Assembly: GCF_029541745.1 (NCBI RefSeq)
Contig: NZ_CP089746.1
Span: 4,907,559 to 4,971,558, forward strand
Source of the DNA: Streptomyces sp. LX-29
Lineage (GTDB): Bacteria; Actinomycetota; Actinomycetes; Streptomycetales; Streptomycetaceae
DNA: 64,000 bases
Reading direction: 5' to 3'
Below are positions 34,333 through 43,822 of the stretch, in pieces; within the stretch, counting starts at the first letter, position 1; each line of letters opens with the position of its first letter. The notes beneath the pieces are model-generated. The model was not told where the DNA came from and made no database searches. It worked only from the letters and a program-made list of their open reading frames with translations. The position numbers and the translations under genes are program-made.

Positions 34333-35091
34333 ATGTCCGAGGAAGCCGACGCGCCCGCGGAGCCCGCGGCCGGCTCCCCGCGAAGCGGTACCGCCCGGCT
34401 GCTCACGGGGGTGGCCTGGGCGGTGCTGCTGATCGGCCTGTGGCTGTGGGGCCGCGGCGCGTCCGACGGCACACCCACCGCCACCGGCGATGTGGCGGCC
34501 GTCGGCCGGCCGCCGGTGCTGGGGCTGCCCGCGGCGCACGCCCCGCTGACGGCCGCCCAGCCGCGGCAGGTCGTCATCGACTCGGCCAAGGTGCGGGCCC
34601 CCGTCGTCGCCCGCGGCCTCGACGCCGCGGGCGGGGTGGCCCCGCCGCCCTACGACCGGCCCGGCGCCGTCGGCTGGTACCGCGGCGGTCCCTCGCCCGG
34701 CTCCTCCGGTGCCGCGGTGCTGGTCGGCCACGTCGACACCGACTCCCGGCCCGCGGTCTTCTACCACCTCAGCGGGATGAAGCCCGGTCAGAAGGTCCGC
34801 GTCGGCCGTTCCGACGGCTCCGTCGCCGAGTTCACCGTCGAGGAGGTCGAGGTCATCTCCTACGCCCGCTTCGACCCCCGGCGCGTCTACGGCCCCCGCG
34901 CCGCGCACCGCGCCGAACTCCGCCTCATCACCTGCGGCGGCACCTTCGACCGTGCCCGCCACACCTACACCGCCAACGTCGTCGTGTCCGCCTATCTGAC
35001 CGATGTGACGGCGGCCCCGAAGTCGCGGACGGCCGCCGGACGTCGGGGGCTGGAAGCGGTGTCGCGCGCGCCGGGCGTGCGCCCTGGCTGA
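34333..35091 (+). CDS. Class F sortase
   Basis: 252 residues. One N-terminal membrane helix (about 23-40) and a sortase barrel. The catalytic His is in VLVGHVDTD, the Cys in LITCGGTF and the Arg follows in DRARH. The RAPVVARGLDAAGGVAPPP opening of the barrel is usual for actinobacterial class F enzymes. It probably acts on the protein encoded just before it, though that protein has no canonical sorting motif. Confidence 0.88.
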   Translation: MSEEADAPAEPAAGSPRSGTARLLTGVAWAVLLIGLWLWGRGASDGTPTATGDVAAVGRPPVLGLPAAHAPLTAAQPRQVVIDSAKVRAPVVARGLDAAGGVAPPPYDRPGAVGWYRGGPSPGSSGAAVLVGHVDTDSRPAVFYHLSGMKPGQKVRVGRSDGSVAEFTVEEVEVISYARFDPRRVYGPRAAHRAELRLITCGGTFDRARHTYTANVVVSAYLTDVTAAPKSRTAAGRRGLEAVSRAPGVRPG

Positions 35092-35187
35092 GCCCGCTCG
35101 GGCCGGTCGATGCCTCCCCCAAGGGTGGGCGGGGTGTGTAAGGATGGATTCGACCGGCCTTGTCCCGTGCGTGCCAAGGGGGAGTGG

Positions 35188-36216
35188 ATGTACGGCAGTG
35201 ATACCGGCCGTCGGCGCAGGGTGGTCTGCGCGTTATCCGTGGTGGGGGCGCTAGTGACGCTGTCGGGGTGTTTCGGGTCGTCGGACGCCGACGACGGACC
35301 CCGCGCCGCCGCGCCGCCCAAGCAGCGGCCCAAGTCGGCGGTGCCGTACTGGGTGAACCCGGACGGCAGCGCGGCCCGCCAGGTCGCGGCCTACCGCGAC
35401 CAGGGGGCGGACGAGAAGGCGGCACAGATCTCGAAGATCGCCGACCAGCCGGTGGCGGAGTGGATCGGCACCGAGGACCCGGAGGGGCAGACCCGCGGCT
35501 TCACCGAGGCCGCGGCGCGGGCCGATCGGGACGCGCTGCTGGTCTTCTACAACATCCCGCACCGCGACTGCGGGAAGTACTCCAAGGGTGGCGCGGCCGA
35601 CGGCGACGCGTACCGCGCCTGGTTGGACAAGGCGGTCAAGGGGATCGGCGACCGGGCCGCCACCGTCATCCTGGAGCCGGACGCGCTGCCGCACGTGGTC
35701 GACGGGTGCACCCCACGGCAGTTCCACGAGGAGCGGTACCACCTGCTCACCGGCGCCGTCTCCGAGCTCAAGTCGCTGCCCAACACCAAGGTGTACCTGG
35801 ACGCGGGCAACCCGGCGTGGATCACCGACCCGGGCCGGATGGTGGAGCCGCTGAAGCGGGCGGGCATCGACATGGCCGACGGCTTCGCCCTCAACACCTC
35901 CAACTACCAGACCACCGCGAAGAACACGGAGTACGGCAAGCGGCTCTCCGCGATGGTCGGTGACAAGCCCTTCGTCATAGACACCAGCCGCAACGGAAAC
36001 GGGCCCGCGCCGCACCGCGAGGACCCCGAGGCGTGGTGCAACCCCGCCGGCCGGGCCCTGGGGGAGCGGCCGACCACGCACACCGGCGAGGACCTGGTCG
36101 ACGCCTATCTGTGGATCAAGCGCCCGGGCGAGTCCGACGGCACCTGCAAGGGCGGCCCACGGGCGGGCCAGTGGTGGCCCCGCTACGCGCTCGATCTGGC
36201 CCGCAATTCCCGCTGA
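35188..36216 (+). CDS. cslZ: Glycoside hydrolase family 6 endoglucanase-like lipoprotein (CslZ-like)
   Basis: 342 residues. A lipobox LSGC (Cys28) marks a lipoprotein. The GH6 fold is read from VILEPDALPH, holding the catalytic acid Asp, LDAGNPAW, GFALNTSNY, DTSRNGNGP and WCNPAGRALG. It should cut beta-1,4-glucan outside the membrane. The gene converges on glxA-cslA, as in the S. coelicolor SCO2836-2838 locus, where the endoglucanase-like protein is thought to trim or release the glycan made by CslA. ATG 35188 with AAGGGGGAG upstream. Confidence 0.88.
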   Translation: MYGSDTGRRRRVVCALSVVGALVTLSGCFGSSDADDGPRAAAPPKQRPKSAVPYWVNPDGSAARQVAAYRDQGADEKAAQISKIADQPVAEWIGTEDPEGQTRGFTEAAARADRDALLVFYNIPHRDCGKYSKGGAADGDAYRAWLDKAVKGIGDRAATVILEPDALPHVVDGCTPRQFHEERYHLLTGAVSELKSLPNTKVYLDAGNPAWITDPGRMVEPLKRAGIDMADGFALNTSNYQTTAKNTEYGKRLSAMVGDKPFVIDTSRNGNGPAPHREDPEAWCNPAGRALGERPTTHTGEDLVDAYLWIKRPGESDGTCKGGPRAGQWWPRYALDLARNSR

Positions 36217-36284
36217 GCGGCGGCCACCCGGCGTGGCGAGGGCGGTGCGGGAGGGGAGCCCCGGCCCCCGTCCCCGCCCGCCGG

Positions 36285-38243
36285 TCAGAACGTGGGCACC
36301 TTCTCGTCCTCGGGGACCTTCAGCCACACGGCCTTCGACGGCGTCCCCGCGCCGTCGAGCACATGGAGCATGTACCAACCGGGCGGCACCAGGGACGGGT
36401 CCTTGGGGACGGTGATCGTGAGGTCGTCCTTGGTCGTGGTGAACTCCACCTCGATCGACCGCTGCTCGATGTTGGTGACATGGGTGAAGGAACCGGGTCG
36501 GATCAGCCGCGCCTTCCGGATCTTCGCGGCGTCCGCGGTGCGGTACGTGGCCTTCCCGCCCAGCTTCACCACCTTCCGCTCGGTGTCGCTCAGCGCGGGG
36601 CGTGAGTCGCGGTAGAGGTACGGCGGCGAGTAGATGTCGATCTGCTGCTGGAACTTCCCGGGCTTGGTGTTGGCCTTGTCGCCGAAGAGCGAGTCGGAGC
36701 CGAAGGTCATCACCCGGCCGTCGGGCAGCAGCAGCGCCCCGGAGTGGTAGTTGCGCCCGACCAGCGGGTCCGCGACCCCGCGCGAGGTGTTCGTCCTGGG
36801 GTCGTAGACCTCGGCCTTGAGGACGTTGCTGGCGTTGCGCCCGCGGTAGTCGCCGGAGCCGTTGGTGGTGAGGACCGTGTCGTCGGGCAGGATCACGCTG
36901 CTCGGGTAGCGGGCCTTGGCGTACAGCGGCGGGCCGTCCTTGAAGCGCGGGTTCTTGTCGTGCAGGTCCACGATCCGGGTCTTCTCGGTGGACTTGGGGT
37001 CCTCACCGACCCCGCCGCCGCCGAGCACCATGTACCGCTGGTCCTGCGCGGGCGGCAGCAGCACGGACATGGAGGTCTCCAGGGCGTCCGGGTCGCTGAT
37101 GCCGGGGACCACGTCGAACTGGTTGCTCTTCACGTCCCACAACCCGGGGGTGCGGCCCTTGTCGGCCGGTCCGTAGCCGGCGTTGGAACCGGTGTAGAAG
37201 ATCTTCCCCTTCTCGGTGAGGAAGAGCGCCGGGTAGGTGGGGAAGAACCGCTGCTTGGGCAGGTAGGTCCACTTCTTGGTCTTGGGGTCGTACAGTTCGT
37301 TCTTCCCGGGCACGACCTGGCCGATCTCGTCCAGACCGGAGACCGAGAGCACCTTTCCGTCCTGGAGTGTGGTGAGGGTCGGATACCAGCGCGCCTCGTT
37401 CATCGGGTCGACCGTGATGTAGCGCTCGCTGACCGGGTCGAATTCAAAGGAATCCTTGATGCCCTGGAAATCCTTCTTGTCGAAGGAGAGCTTCTGCGCG
37501 ATGCCGTAGAAGTTCTGGGCGTCCTTCCCCTTGAGACCCGCGATGCGGTAGTTGTCCTCGGTGCCGGTCTGGTGTTTCTTTCCCTTGTGGAGCGCCTCCA
37601 CATAGACCCGGGCGGTGCTGGCGGTCACCGTGACCTTGCCGGTCTTCTTGTTCTTGGTCTTCTTGGCGCGCGGCACCAGCACCGGGTCCTTGGACTCGAA
37701 GGTCTTTCCGTTCGCCTTTCCGGTGAAACGGGTGCCGGCGCGGAAGGTCCGCGGCTTGTCCGGGTTCTCGTTGTGGACGAACATCAGCCCGCCGGCCTTC
37801 TCGACGTCGCCCTCCAGCTTCTCGTACCGCTGGGTGCCGCCGGCGACCAGGAGTCTGCCGTCCGGGAGCTGGGTGTGTCCGGCGCAGAACATGTCCTTGG
37901 GGGTGGGGATGTTCTTGAAGGTGTTGTCCTCGGGGTTCCACAGCACCGAGCGGAAGGACTTGGCGGCGAAGTTGGCGGCGTTGTTGCCGGAGCCGGCCAC
38001 CAGCAGCACCTTGCCGGTGTGGAGCAGGGCGGCGTGGATCGTGTTGATCCGGTTGTCCTCGGGAACGTCCACCACCTTCCAGTGGCCGTTCTTCGCCTTG
38101 TACTCCGGTCGGTTGATTTTGTAATGGTGGTATTTGTCGGCACTGAAGCGATAGAGGGCCGGTCCGTTGAATCCGGCCAGCACGATCACGGCCGCCGCAC
38201 CGACCGCATAGCGGCGGGTGCGGCGTGTGGGTCGGTACTTCAC
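36285..38243 (-). CDS. glxA: GlxA, mononuclear copper-radical oxidase (galactose-oxidase-like)
   Basis: 652 residues. N-terminal signal anchor (about 12-30), seven-bladed propeller and a C-terminal beta domain. By alignment with galactose oxidase, Cys120 in DMFCAGH and Tyr287 in ARWYPT form the Tyr-Cys cofactor; Trp286 corresponds to the stacking Trp known in S. lividans GlxA. The axial Tyr and His are in RNYHSGALLLPDGR, and the last His in GSFTHVTN. GlxA oxidises the glycan made by CslA at hyphal tips. It is coupled to cslA through an ATGA overlap. Confidence 0.95.
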   Translation of the reverse strand: MKYRPTRRTRRYAVGAAAVIVLAGFNGPALYRFSADKYHHYKINRPEYKAKNGHWKVVDVPEDNRINTIHAALLHTGKVLLVAGSGNNAANFAAKSFRSVLWNPEDNTFKNIPTPKDMFCAGHTQLPDGRLLVAGGTQRYEKLEGDVEKAGGLMFVHNENPDKPRTFRAGTRFTGKANGKTFESKDPVLVPRAKKTKNKKTGKVTVTASTARVYVEALHKGKKHQTGTEDNYRIAGLKGKDAQNFYGIAQKLSFDKKDFQGIKDSFEFDPVSERYITVDPMNEARWYPTLTTLQDGKVLSVSGLDEIGQVVPGKNELYDPKTKKWTYLPKQRFFPTYPALFLTEKGKIFYTGSNAGYGPADKGRTPGLWDVKSNQFDVVPGISDPDALETSMSVLLPPAQDQRYMVLGGGGVGEDPKSTEKTRIVDLHDKNPRFKDGPPLYAKARYPSSVILPDDTVLTTNGSGDYRGRNASNVLKAEVYDPRTNTSRGVADPLVGRNYHSGALLLPDGRVMTFGSDSLFGDKANTKPGKFQQQIDIYSPPYLYRDSRPALSDTERKVVKLGGKATYRTADAAKIRKARLIRPGSFTHVTNIEQRSIEVEFTTTKDDLTITVPKDPSLVPPGWYMLHVLDGAGTPSKAVWLKVPEDEKVPTF

Positions 38244-40078
38244 TTGTCACGTCCCCCAAGGGCGGTCTTCGACTTCCGTTTCTCCTGGCGCACGGTCCAC
38301 CGCCAGGCGATGATCGGGGCTGCCGTGATGACGAGCGCGAGCGAGGCCCAAACGGTCATCGCGGGATGACTGTGGCCGAAGTAGAAGGACGAGGCGAGCG
38401 ACCCGCCGAAGACCAACAGGAAGAAGAGGTGGATACGGAAGGTTCCGAACAGCGTGTCGGGGCTGGCCGAGTCCCCCTTCGGGGTCACCACGAACCTGCT
38501 CTTGCGGCGCAGTACGGCATCCATGAGCGAGCGTGCGTAGATGGGTGCGGAGAGTGCGGACATCACCATTCCGGCGACCCCGCCGGAGCCCTCGGGCTCG
38601 TGCGGGGAGACGTTGTGCCGCCGGTTCCAGATGTACAGGCCGATCTGCAGGGCGGAGGCGTTGCCGTAGAGCATCATCCAGGTGACCGGGTCGACCTGGA
38701 GTCCGGCGGCGCCGAAGCCCAGGAAGAGCGCGCAGCTCAGGGCGGCGAGGATCCAGTTGAGCGCCGACATCGGGTAGAAGATGATCATCATCGTGTAGTT
38801 GAAGAACGTGCCCGGCGGCAGGGTGAAGGGCGCCTTCCAGAACTGCTTGAGGATCGTCTCGTAGGTGCCCCGGGACCAGCGCAACTGCTGGGTGAAGAAG
38901 TCGGTCCACGCGTTCGGCCCCTCGCCGACGGCGAGCACGTCCGGGGTGTACACCGAGCGCCACTTCTTCCCGGTGGCCGGGTTGCGGTGCCGATGCAGCT
39001 CGAAGCCGGTGGCCATGTCCTCGGTGATGGAGTCGTAGAGGCCGCCGATCCCCTTCAGCGCCTTGATGCGCACGGCGTTGCTCGTGCCCACGAACATCGG
39101 CGCGCCATAGGCGTTTCCGGCCCGCTGGATGAGCGCGTGGAAGAGGAACTGCTGGCTCTCGGCGGCCTTGGTGACGGCCGCGTCGTAGTTCCCGTAGACC
39201 TGCGGTCCGATGACGAAGGCGACGTCCGGGTCGCGGAAGAAGCCGAGCATCCGCTCCAGGTAGTTGGGGAGCGGGACGTGGTCGGTGTCGACGGAGGCGA
39301 AGTAGTCGTAGTCGTCGCCGTGGGCGTCCAGCCAGGCGTTGTAGTTGCCGTGCTTGGTCCTGGCCCGGTGCGGGCCCGACGGTTGGTTCCACTTCGCCAC
39401 GCCCTTGCGGCTGAAGTGGTGCACGCCGAGGCGGGCGCAGACCCGCTTGACCTCCGGGTCGTCGCCCTCGTCCAGCAGCCAGACGTGCATCACCCCGCGG
39501 TGGCGCACTCTGACCGCCGCCTCCAGGGTGCGGGTCACCATCTCCAGCGGCTCCTTGCCGGGCACGAAGGAGGTGAGGAAGGCGACGCGGGTACCGGACT
39601 CGGGCACCACCGGGATCGGGTCGCGGGCCACCAGGGTGGCGTGGGCGTTGGACGTCACGTTCAGGGTGCGGAATAACTCGATCAGCCCTATGGACACCAG
39701 CATGACCGTGTCCAGCACCACCATGACCTGTGAGGAGCCGCCGCGCTCGCTCCAGTGGTCCGGCTGCATCAGCCACAGCAGCAGCCCCAGGGAGACCAGC
39801 GGGGCGGCGCCCAGGAGCAGCGCGGCGCCGATGCGGTGCGGCTCGTCGGCCACCAGGCTGCGGTAGCGCACCCGGTAGGGCCGGCTGGGGTCCGGCTGGG
39901 TCAGGGGCCCGGCGAGTCGGCTGTAGTGCTCGTAGTCGTAGCGCGGCAGCGGCTTGCGCGGCGGCGGCTGACGGTGCCGGTCGGGCCCGGCCTGATGCGG
40001 CCGCGGCACGCGGAGGCGTGTCGTCGCGGACGGGTCAAAGGTGTGGTGTTGCCGGGCGCCAGTCGGCGTCGACGTCAT
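38240..40078 (-). CDS. cslA: CslA, cellulose-synthase-like glycosyltransferase
   Basis: 612 residues. N-terminal Arg/Pro-rich cytoplasmic segment, two helices, then a GT2 domain with the processive D, DxD, TED, QxxRW motifs visible as LDEGDD, VDTDH, SITED and QQLRW, and four to five C-terminal helices. It polymerises a beta-glucan at hyphal tips and, with GlxA, supports tip growth and aerial development in S. coelicolor. ATG 40078 is chosen; the frame is open to 40201 but lacks family similarity. glxA follows in the same operon. Confidence 0.95.
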   Translation of the reverse strand: MTSTPTGARQHHTFDPSATTRLRVPRPHQAGPDRHRQPPPRKPLPRYDYEHYSRLAGPLTQPDPSRPYRVRYRSLVADEPHRIGAALLLGAAPLVSLGLLLWLMQPDHWSERGGSSQVMVVLDTVMLVSIGLIELFRTLNVTSNAHATLVARDPIPVVPESGTRVAFLTSFVPGKEPLEMVTRTLEAAVRVRHRGVMHVWLLDEGDDPEVKRVCARLGVHHFSRKGVAKWNQPSGPHRARTKHGNYNAWLDAHGDDYDYFASVDTDHVPLPNYLERMLGFFRDPDVAFVIGPQVYGNYDAAVTKAAESQQFLFHALIQRAGNAYGAPMFVGTSNAVRIKALKGIGGLYDSITEDMATGFELHRHRNPATGKKWRSVYTPDVLAVGEGPNAWTDFFTQQLRWSRGTYETILKQFWKAPFTLPPGTFFNYTMMIIFYPMSALNWILAALSCALFLGFGAAGLQVDPVTWMMLYGNASALQIGLYIWNRRHNVSPHEPEGSGGVAGMVMSALSAPIYARSLMDAVLRRKSRFVVTPKGDSASPDTLFGTFRIHLFFLLVFGGSLASSFYFGHSHPAMTVWASLALVITAAPIIAWRWTVRQEKRKSKTALGGRDK

Positions 40079-40461
40079 AAGTCCATCCCCCCGCACGCAA
40101 GGCTGACTGCGTGTCTCACTGTTCGGCCCTCGCCCAGTCCCCCATGGACCGCTGGGGACGCCACCGCGCGGGGCGGCCGTCCCTCGGATTGCAGGTGACA
40201 AAAAATGGACGACTGCCTTCCGGTTTCTTGAGCGTCGACCGGACCCCCTCTGGCCGATCGCCTCCGGCGGTGTCCAACTCCGCTGTGTGAAAGCTGTTTT
40301 GGAGCCTGTGCACCCAGCTCAGGGTCTCGAACGGAACTCCATGATCGCAAGGGTGAAACGCGGTGTTTACCGGGCAAAGGTGCGTAATGACCCAGACGGG
40401 GCAGCGGGGGGTGTGGGGCGTCGCGCGGGGCCGGTGTGCGGCGTCCGGCGCGGAAACCGTT
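40079..40461. other. Intergenic upstream of cslA
   Basis: About 380 bp without a supported gene. It must hold the cslA promoter on the minus strand. A small palindrome GAAAC-C-GTTTC at 40453-40463 overlaps the stop codon of the FadR-type gene. Local base composition is lower in GC between 40190 and 40390 than in the flanking genes, as expected of regulatory DNA. Confidence 0.5.
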
Positions 40462-41157
40462 TCAGCGGCGGTGTGCGGAGCGCAGTCGCGCGCGGATGTT
40501 GCCGAAGTGGTCGCGCACGGCGTCCTCGGCGCGCACCGCGTCGCCAGAGCGTACCGCCTCCAGGATCGCCCGGTGCTGGATGCAGGTGATCCGAGGGTCC
40601 TGTGGTACGTCGACGAGATCGGTGCGCACCCGGTGGAAGGCGTCCCAGAACGCCTCCAGCACCTCGCTGAGCAGCGCGTTGTCCAGTCCGCGGTAGAGCG
40701 CGGCATGGAAGGCCCGGTCGGTGTCGGCGCGGACGTCGCCCGTGGCCGACTCCTTCTCCATCCGCTCCACCAGGGTGTCCAGCTCGGCGAGGTCGGCCTC
40801 CGGTATTCGCCCGGCCAGCCGGGTGACCAGCCCGGTCTCCACCGCCTCGCGCAGCTCCAGCAGCTGGAGCAGGCTCTCCTCGCCGCGGTAGTGGCCGGCC
40901 ACGGTGCGGAAGGTGAGGCCCTCGATCATCGGCGCCATCGACATCGGGCCGACATAGGTGCCGAAGCCATGGCGGATCTCCACGATGCCCATGGCCTGGA
41001 GCGCCTTCAGCGCCTCGCGCACCGAATTGCGGCTGACGCCCAGCAGCTCCATCAGCTCGGGTTCGGTCGGCAGCGGGGCGCCCGAGGGCAGCCGGCGGTC
41101 GATGATCAGCCTCTTGATCCGCTCCTGGATGTCGCGCGCCATTCCGCGACTGTGCAC
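40462..41157 (-). CDS. FadR-subfamily GntR transcriptional regulator (FCD domain)
   Basis: 231 residues. Winged HTH at about 5-75 (LPTEPELMELLGVSRNSVREALKAL, first part conserved) and an FCD helical bundle with putative metal-binding Asp/His residues in DRAFHAAL, CIQHRAI and DHFGNI. FCD regulators respond to small organic acids or sugar acids. GTG 41157 has AGGGGAGG five bases upstream; the longer frame to 41238 is Arg-rich. It follows tRNA-Lys and precedes cslA on the same strand, with 380 bp between, so a link to cslA is possible but unproven. Confidence 0.85.
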   Translation of the reverse strand: MHSRGMARDIQERIKRLIIDRRLPSGAPLPTEPELMELLGVSRNSVREALKALQAMGIVEIRHGFGTYVGPMSMAPMIEGLTFRTVAGHYRGEESLLQLLELREAVETGLVTRLAGRIPEADLAELDTLVERMEKESATGDVRADTDRAFHAALYRGLDNALLSEVLEAFWDAFHRVRTDLVDVPQDPRITCIQHRAILEAVRSGDAVRAEDAVRDHFGNIRARLRSAHRR

Positions 41158-41279
41158 CGCCACCTCCCCTTTTGGCCAGCGGTGCGACGGAACGACACGA
41201 CCCGATGCCCTGCCGCGGGCATGGCGCGGGCATGGCAAAGGGCCTCCCCGCCGATGGCGAGAAGGCCCCTCGTGTCACG

Positions 41280-41353
41280 TGCGCCGCCAGGGACTCGAAC
41301 CCCGGACCCGCTGATTAAGAGTCAGCTGCTCTAACCAACTGAGCTAGCGGCGC
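41280..41353 (-). tRNA. tRNA-Lys (anticodon CUU)
   Basis: 74 nt. Acceptor arms gcgccgc and gcggcgc pair, discriminator A. Anticodon CTT is the complement of 41317-41319; D-arm gctcagttggttagagc and T-arm gggttcgagtccc are canonical. CCA not encoded. Confidence 0.97.
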
Positions 41354-41433
41354 TTGCTGACGAAGGAAACTTTACCCGATGGCAGAGGGTGCTCCGGACC
41401 ACCCCCCGTCGGGCCCGCCCTAGGGTGGCCCGC

Positions 41434-42120
41434 ATGGACATCGCAGAGCTGGCGGAGGACGCCTGGGAACTGCGCGGCGGCTCCCCCGCGGACGCCGGGC
41501 ACCGTGCCGCGGGCGGTGCCGGGGCCGCCCCCGGGCGTCGGGTGCTGGGCATCGCCGGGCCGCCCGGCGCCGGGAAGTCGACCCTGGCCCGGGCGCTGGT
41601 CGCGGAGGTGAACCGGCGCCACGGCCCCGACACCGCCGGCTACCTTCCGCTCGACGGCTTCCACCTCTCCAACGCCCAGCTGGAGCGGCTGGCGCTCGCC
41701 TCCCGTAAGGGCTCCGCCCCCAGCTTCGACGTGTGGGGCTACGCCGCGCTGCTGCACCGCGTCGTCGCCGAGCCCGAGCGCGAGATCTATGTGCCGGACT
41801 ACGACCGCACCCTGCATGAGCCCGTCGCCGCCCGGCACCGGCTGGCGCCCGGGGCCCCGCTGGTGATCACCGAGGGGAACTACCTCGGCTGCGACACCCC
41901 GGGCTGGCGCGACGCCCGCCGCCACCTGGCCGCGCTGTGGTACCTGGAGGCCCCGGACGAGGTCCGGCACGAGCGTCTGGTGGCCCGACAGCTGGCGGGC
42001 GGGCGCGACGCGGGGGCCGCGGCCGCCTGGGTGACGGACAACGACCACCCCAACGGAGAGCTGGTGAAGCGGAGCAGGTCCCGCTGCGACCGGGTGCTCG
42101 CACCGGTGCGGCTGCCCTAG
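41434..42120 (+). CDS. P-loop nucleoside/nucleotide kinase family protein
   Basis: 228 residues. Walker A is GPPGAGKST (about residues 42-50). LPLDGFHLSNAQLERL and KGSAPSFDVWGY are typical of the uridine-kinase/pantothenate-kinase-like group that includes FrcK-type proteins. ITEGNYLG and the lid Arg residues in RHERLVARQLAGGRD follow. It transfers phosphate from ATP to a small molecule, identity unknown. ATG 41434 is chosen; upstream codons to 41389 have no ribosome binding site. Confidence 0.8.
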   Translation: MDIAELAEDAWELRGGSPADAGHRAAGGAGAAPGRRVLGIAGPPGAGKSTLARALVAEVNRRHGPDTAGYLPLDGFHLSNAQLERLALASRKGSAPSFDVWGYAALLHRVVAEPEREIYVPDYDRTLHEPVAARHRLAPGAPLVITEGNYLGCDTPGWRDARRHLAALWYLEAPDEVRHERLVARQLAGGRDAGAAAAWVTDNDHPNGELVKRSRSRCDRVLAPVRLP

Positions 42121-42164
42121 GCGCTGGGCGCTCGGCGGGGAGTACCGCGAGGGGGCGTCGATCG

Positions 42165-43043
42165 TCAGCGGGCCCCGCCGGGGCCGGGCTGTCCGCCCCG
42201 TTCCGTCTCCTCCTCCGGGCGGGGCTGTCGCAGGGCGACCCGGGCGAGGGCCGCGGCCACCACCAGCGCCACCACCGCCAGCAGGGCGTAGTCCGGTACC
42301 GCGTCCCCGATCCGCCGCGCCGCGCGCTCCAGGGCGAACTCCTGGTCGGCGTCGAGGACGCCGGGGAGCGCGGAGGTGCCGTTGTAGCGGAGGAAGAGAG
42401 CGCCGATGCCGATGAAGAAGACGCCGGAGAGGAGAGAGGTGGTGTGCAGCCGGAGCCGGCCCAACGACAGCTCGCGGCCGCGCAGCCAGCGTCGCCGACC
42501 GAGCTCGAAGCGATCCCACAGCAGGGCCAGCAGGAACAGCGGCAGGGCCATCCCCAGTGCGTAGACCGCCAGCATGGAGGCCCCGTAGACCGCGTTGCCG
42601 CTGATCGCGGTCACCGTGAGCACGGCGCCCAGGATCGGCCCGGCGCAGAAGCCGGCCAGTCCGTAGACGCAGCCGAGCAGAAAGGTGGACGCGGCGGAGG
42701 CGGCCGAGCGCGGGGTGATCCGGCCCGCGGCCGCCTGGGCGCGGCGGGAGGCGAAGCCCAGCCCCAGGATCTGCGCGAGGCCGAGCGCGATCACCGTCCA
42801 GCCGCCGATGGAGATCAGCAGCTCGCGATGGCCGTTGAAGAGGCGGCTGGCGGCGCTGGAGGCCGCGCCGATCGGCACCAGCGTGGTGGCGAGCCCGAGG
42901 TAGAAGACGCCGGTACGCGCCAGCAGCCGTCCCGGTGACGAGAGGGAGTAGGCGAAGAACGCGGGCAGCAGCAGCGCGCTGCAGGGGCTGAACAGGGCGA
43001 GGGCACCGCCGAGGAAGGCGGCCAGATAGCCGATGTCCGTCAC
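42165..43043 (-). CDS. ccdA: CcdA-type thiol-disulfide membrane transporter
   Basis: 292 residues with six or more helices. The two conserved membrane cysteines of the CcdA/DsbD core are seen in ALALFSPCSALLLPAF and GLAGFCAGPILGA. It carries reducing equivalents from cytosolic thioredoxin to extracytoplasmic thiol proteins. GTG 43043 overlaps the stop of the thioredoxin-fold gene by four bases (GTGA), so the two form a coupled pair. Confidence 0.88.
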   Translation of the reverse strand: MTDIGYLAAFLGGALALFSPCSALLLPAFFAYSLSSPGRLLARTGVFYLGLATTLVPIGAASSAASRLFNGHRELLISIGGWTVIALGLAQILGLGFASRRAQAAAGRITPRSAASAASTFLLGCVYGLAGFCAGPILGAVLTVTAISGNAVYGASMLAVYALGMALPLFLLALLWDRFELGRRRWLRGRELSLGRLRLHTTSLLSGVFFIGIGALFLRYNGTSALPGVLDADQEFALERAARRIGDAVPDYALLAVVALVVAAALARVALRQPRPEEETERGGQPGPGGAR

Positions 43044-43822
43044 TTGCCGTCCGCCTTGGGGCCCGCGGGCCGCTCCGCGCCGCCGCCCGCCTTGGTCGCC
43101 GCCAGCGCCTCGTCGATGACCTGCTCGAACACCTCGGTGGGCTGTGCCCCGGCCACCGGCCGCCCGTTGATCAGGAAGGACGGGGTGGACTGCACGCCGA
43201 TGCGGTAGCCCTCCTCCGCGTCCCGCTTGAGGGCCGCCTTGGCGTCCGAGCCCTCCATGTCCTCGGCGAAGCGGTCCAGGTCCCGCACGCCGCTCTCCTC
43301 GGCCAGGTCGATCAGCTTGTCCTTGGCGAGCGCGTCGCCCTTGCGGAGCTTGGCGAAGAGGGTGTCGTGGAACGGGCGGAAGCGGCCCTGCTGGGCGGCG
43401 GCCCAGGAGGCGCGGGCGGCCCGCTCGGAGTCCGCGCCGAAGACGGTGAAGTTGCGGAACTCGATGCGCAGCACCCCGCGGTCGACGTACTTCTGGATCA
43501 GCTTCGGTTGGGTCTCGCGGGTGAAGCGGCCGCAGTACGAGCACTGGTAGTCGGCGTACTCGACGAGCACCACGGGCGCGTCGTGGCGGCCGAGGGCCAG
43601 CTTGTCGCCGCCCTCGCGCCGCGCGGTGGCCTTGGTCAGCTGGTCGTAGAGCCGCTGCCGCTCGGGGTCGGTGGTGCGCTGTCCCGCGGGGGCGTCGGCG
43701 GCCGGTGCGGAGTCGTCGTCGCCCTGGGTGAAGGCGAGGGTGGTGGCGACGAGCGCGACGATGAGCGCGACGACGGCGCCGATCGCCGCGAGTCGCCGGG
43801 TGGTGGTGCCGCGTGCGGGCAT
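43040..43822 (-). CDS. DsbA-family thioredoxin-fold protein, membrane-anchored
   Basis: 260 residues: one N-terminal helix (about 11-31), then a DsbA-type domain with the CSYC redox pair in YADYQCSYCGRFT and the cis-Pro in GVQSTPSFLING. It would form, break or isomerise disulfides outside the membrane, kept in its redox state by the CcdA protein encoded next. AGGAG lies upstream of the ATG 43822. The upstream frame to 44476 is not coding. Confidence 0.9.
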   Translation of the reverse strand: MPARGTTTRRLAAIGAVVALIVALVATTLAFTQGDDDSAPAADAPAGQRTTDPERQRLYDQLTKATARREGGDKLALGRHDAPVVLVEYADYQCSYCGRFTRETQPKLIQKYVDRGVLRIEFRNFTVFGADSERAARASWAAAQQGRFRPFHDTLFAKLRKGDALAKDKLIDLAEESGVRDLDRFAEDMEGSDAKAALKRDAEEGYRIGVQSTPSFLINGRPVAGAQPTEVFEQVIDEALAATKAGGGAERPAGPKADGK

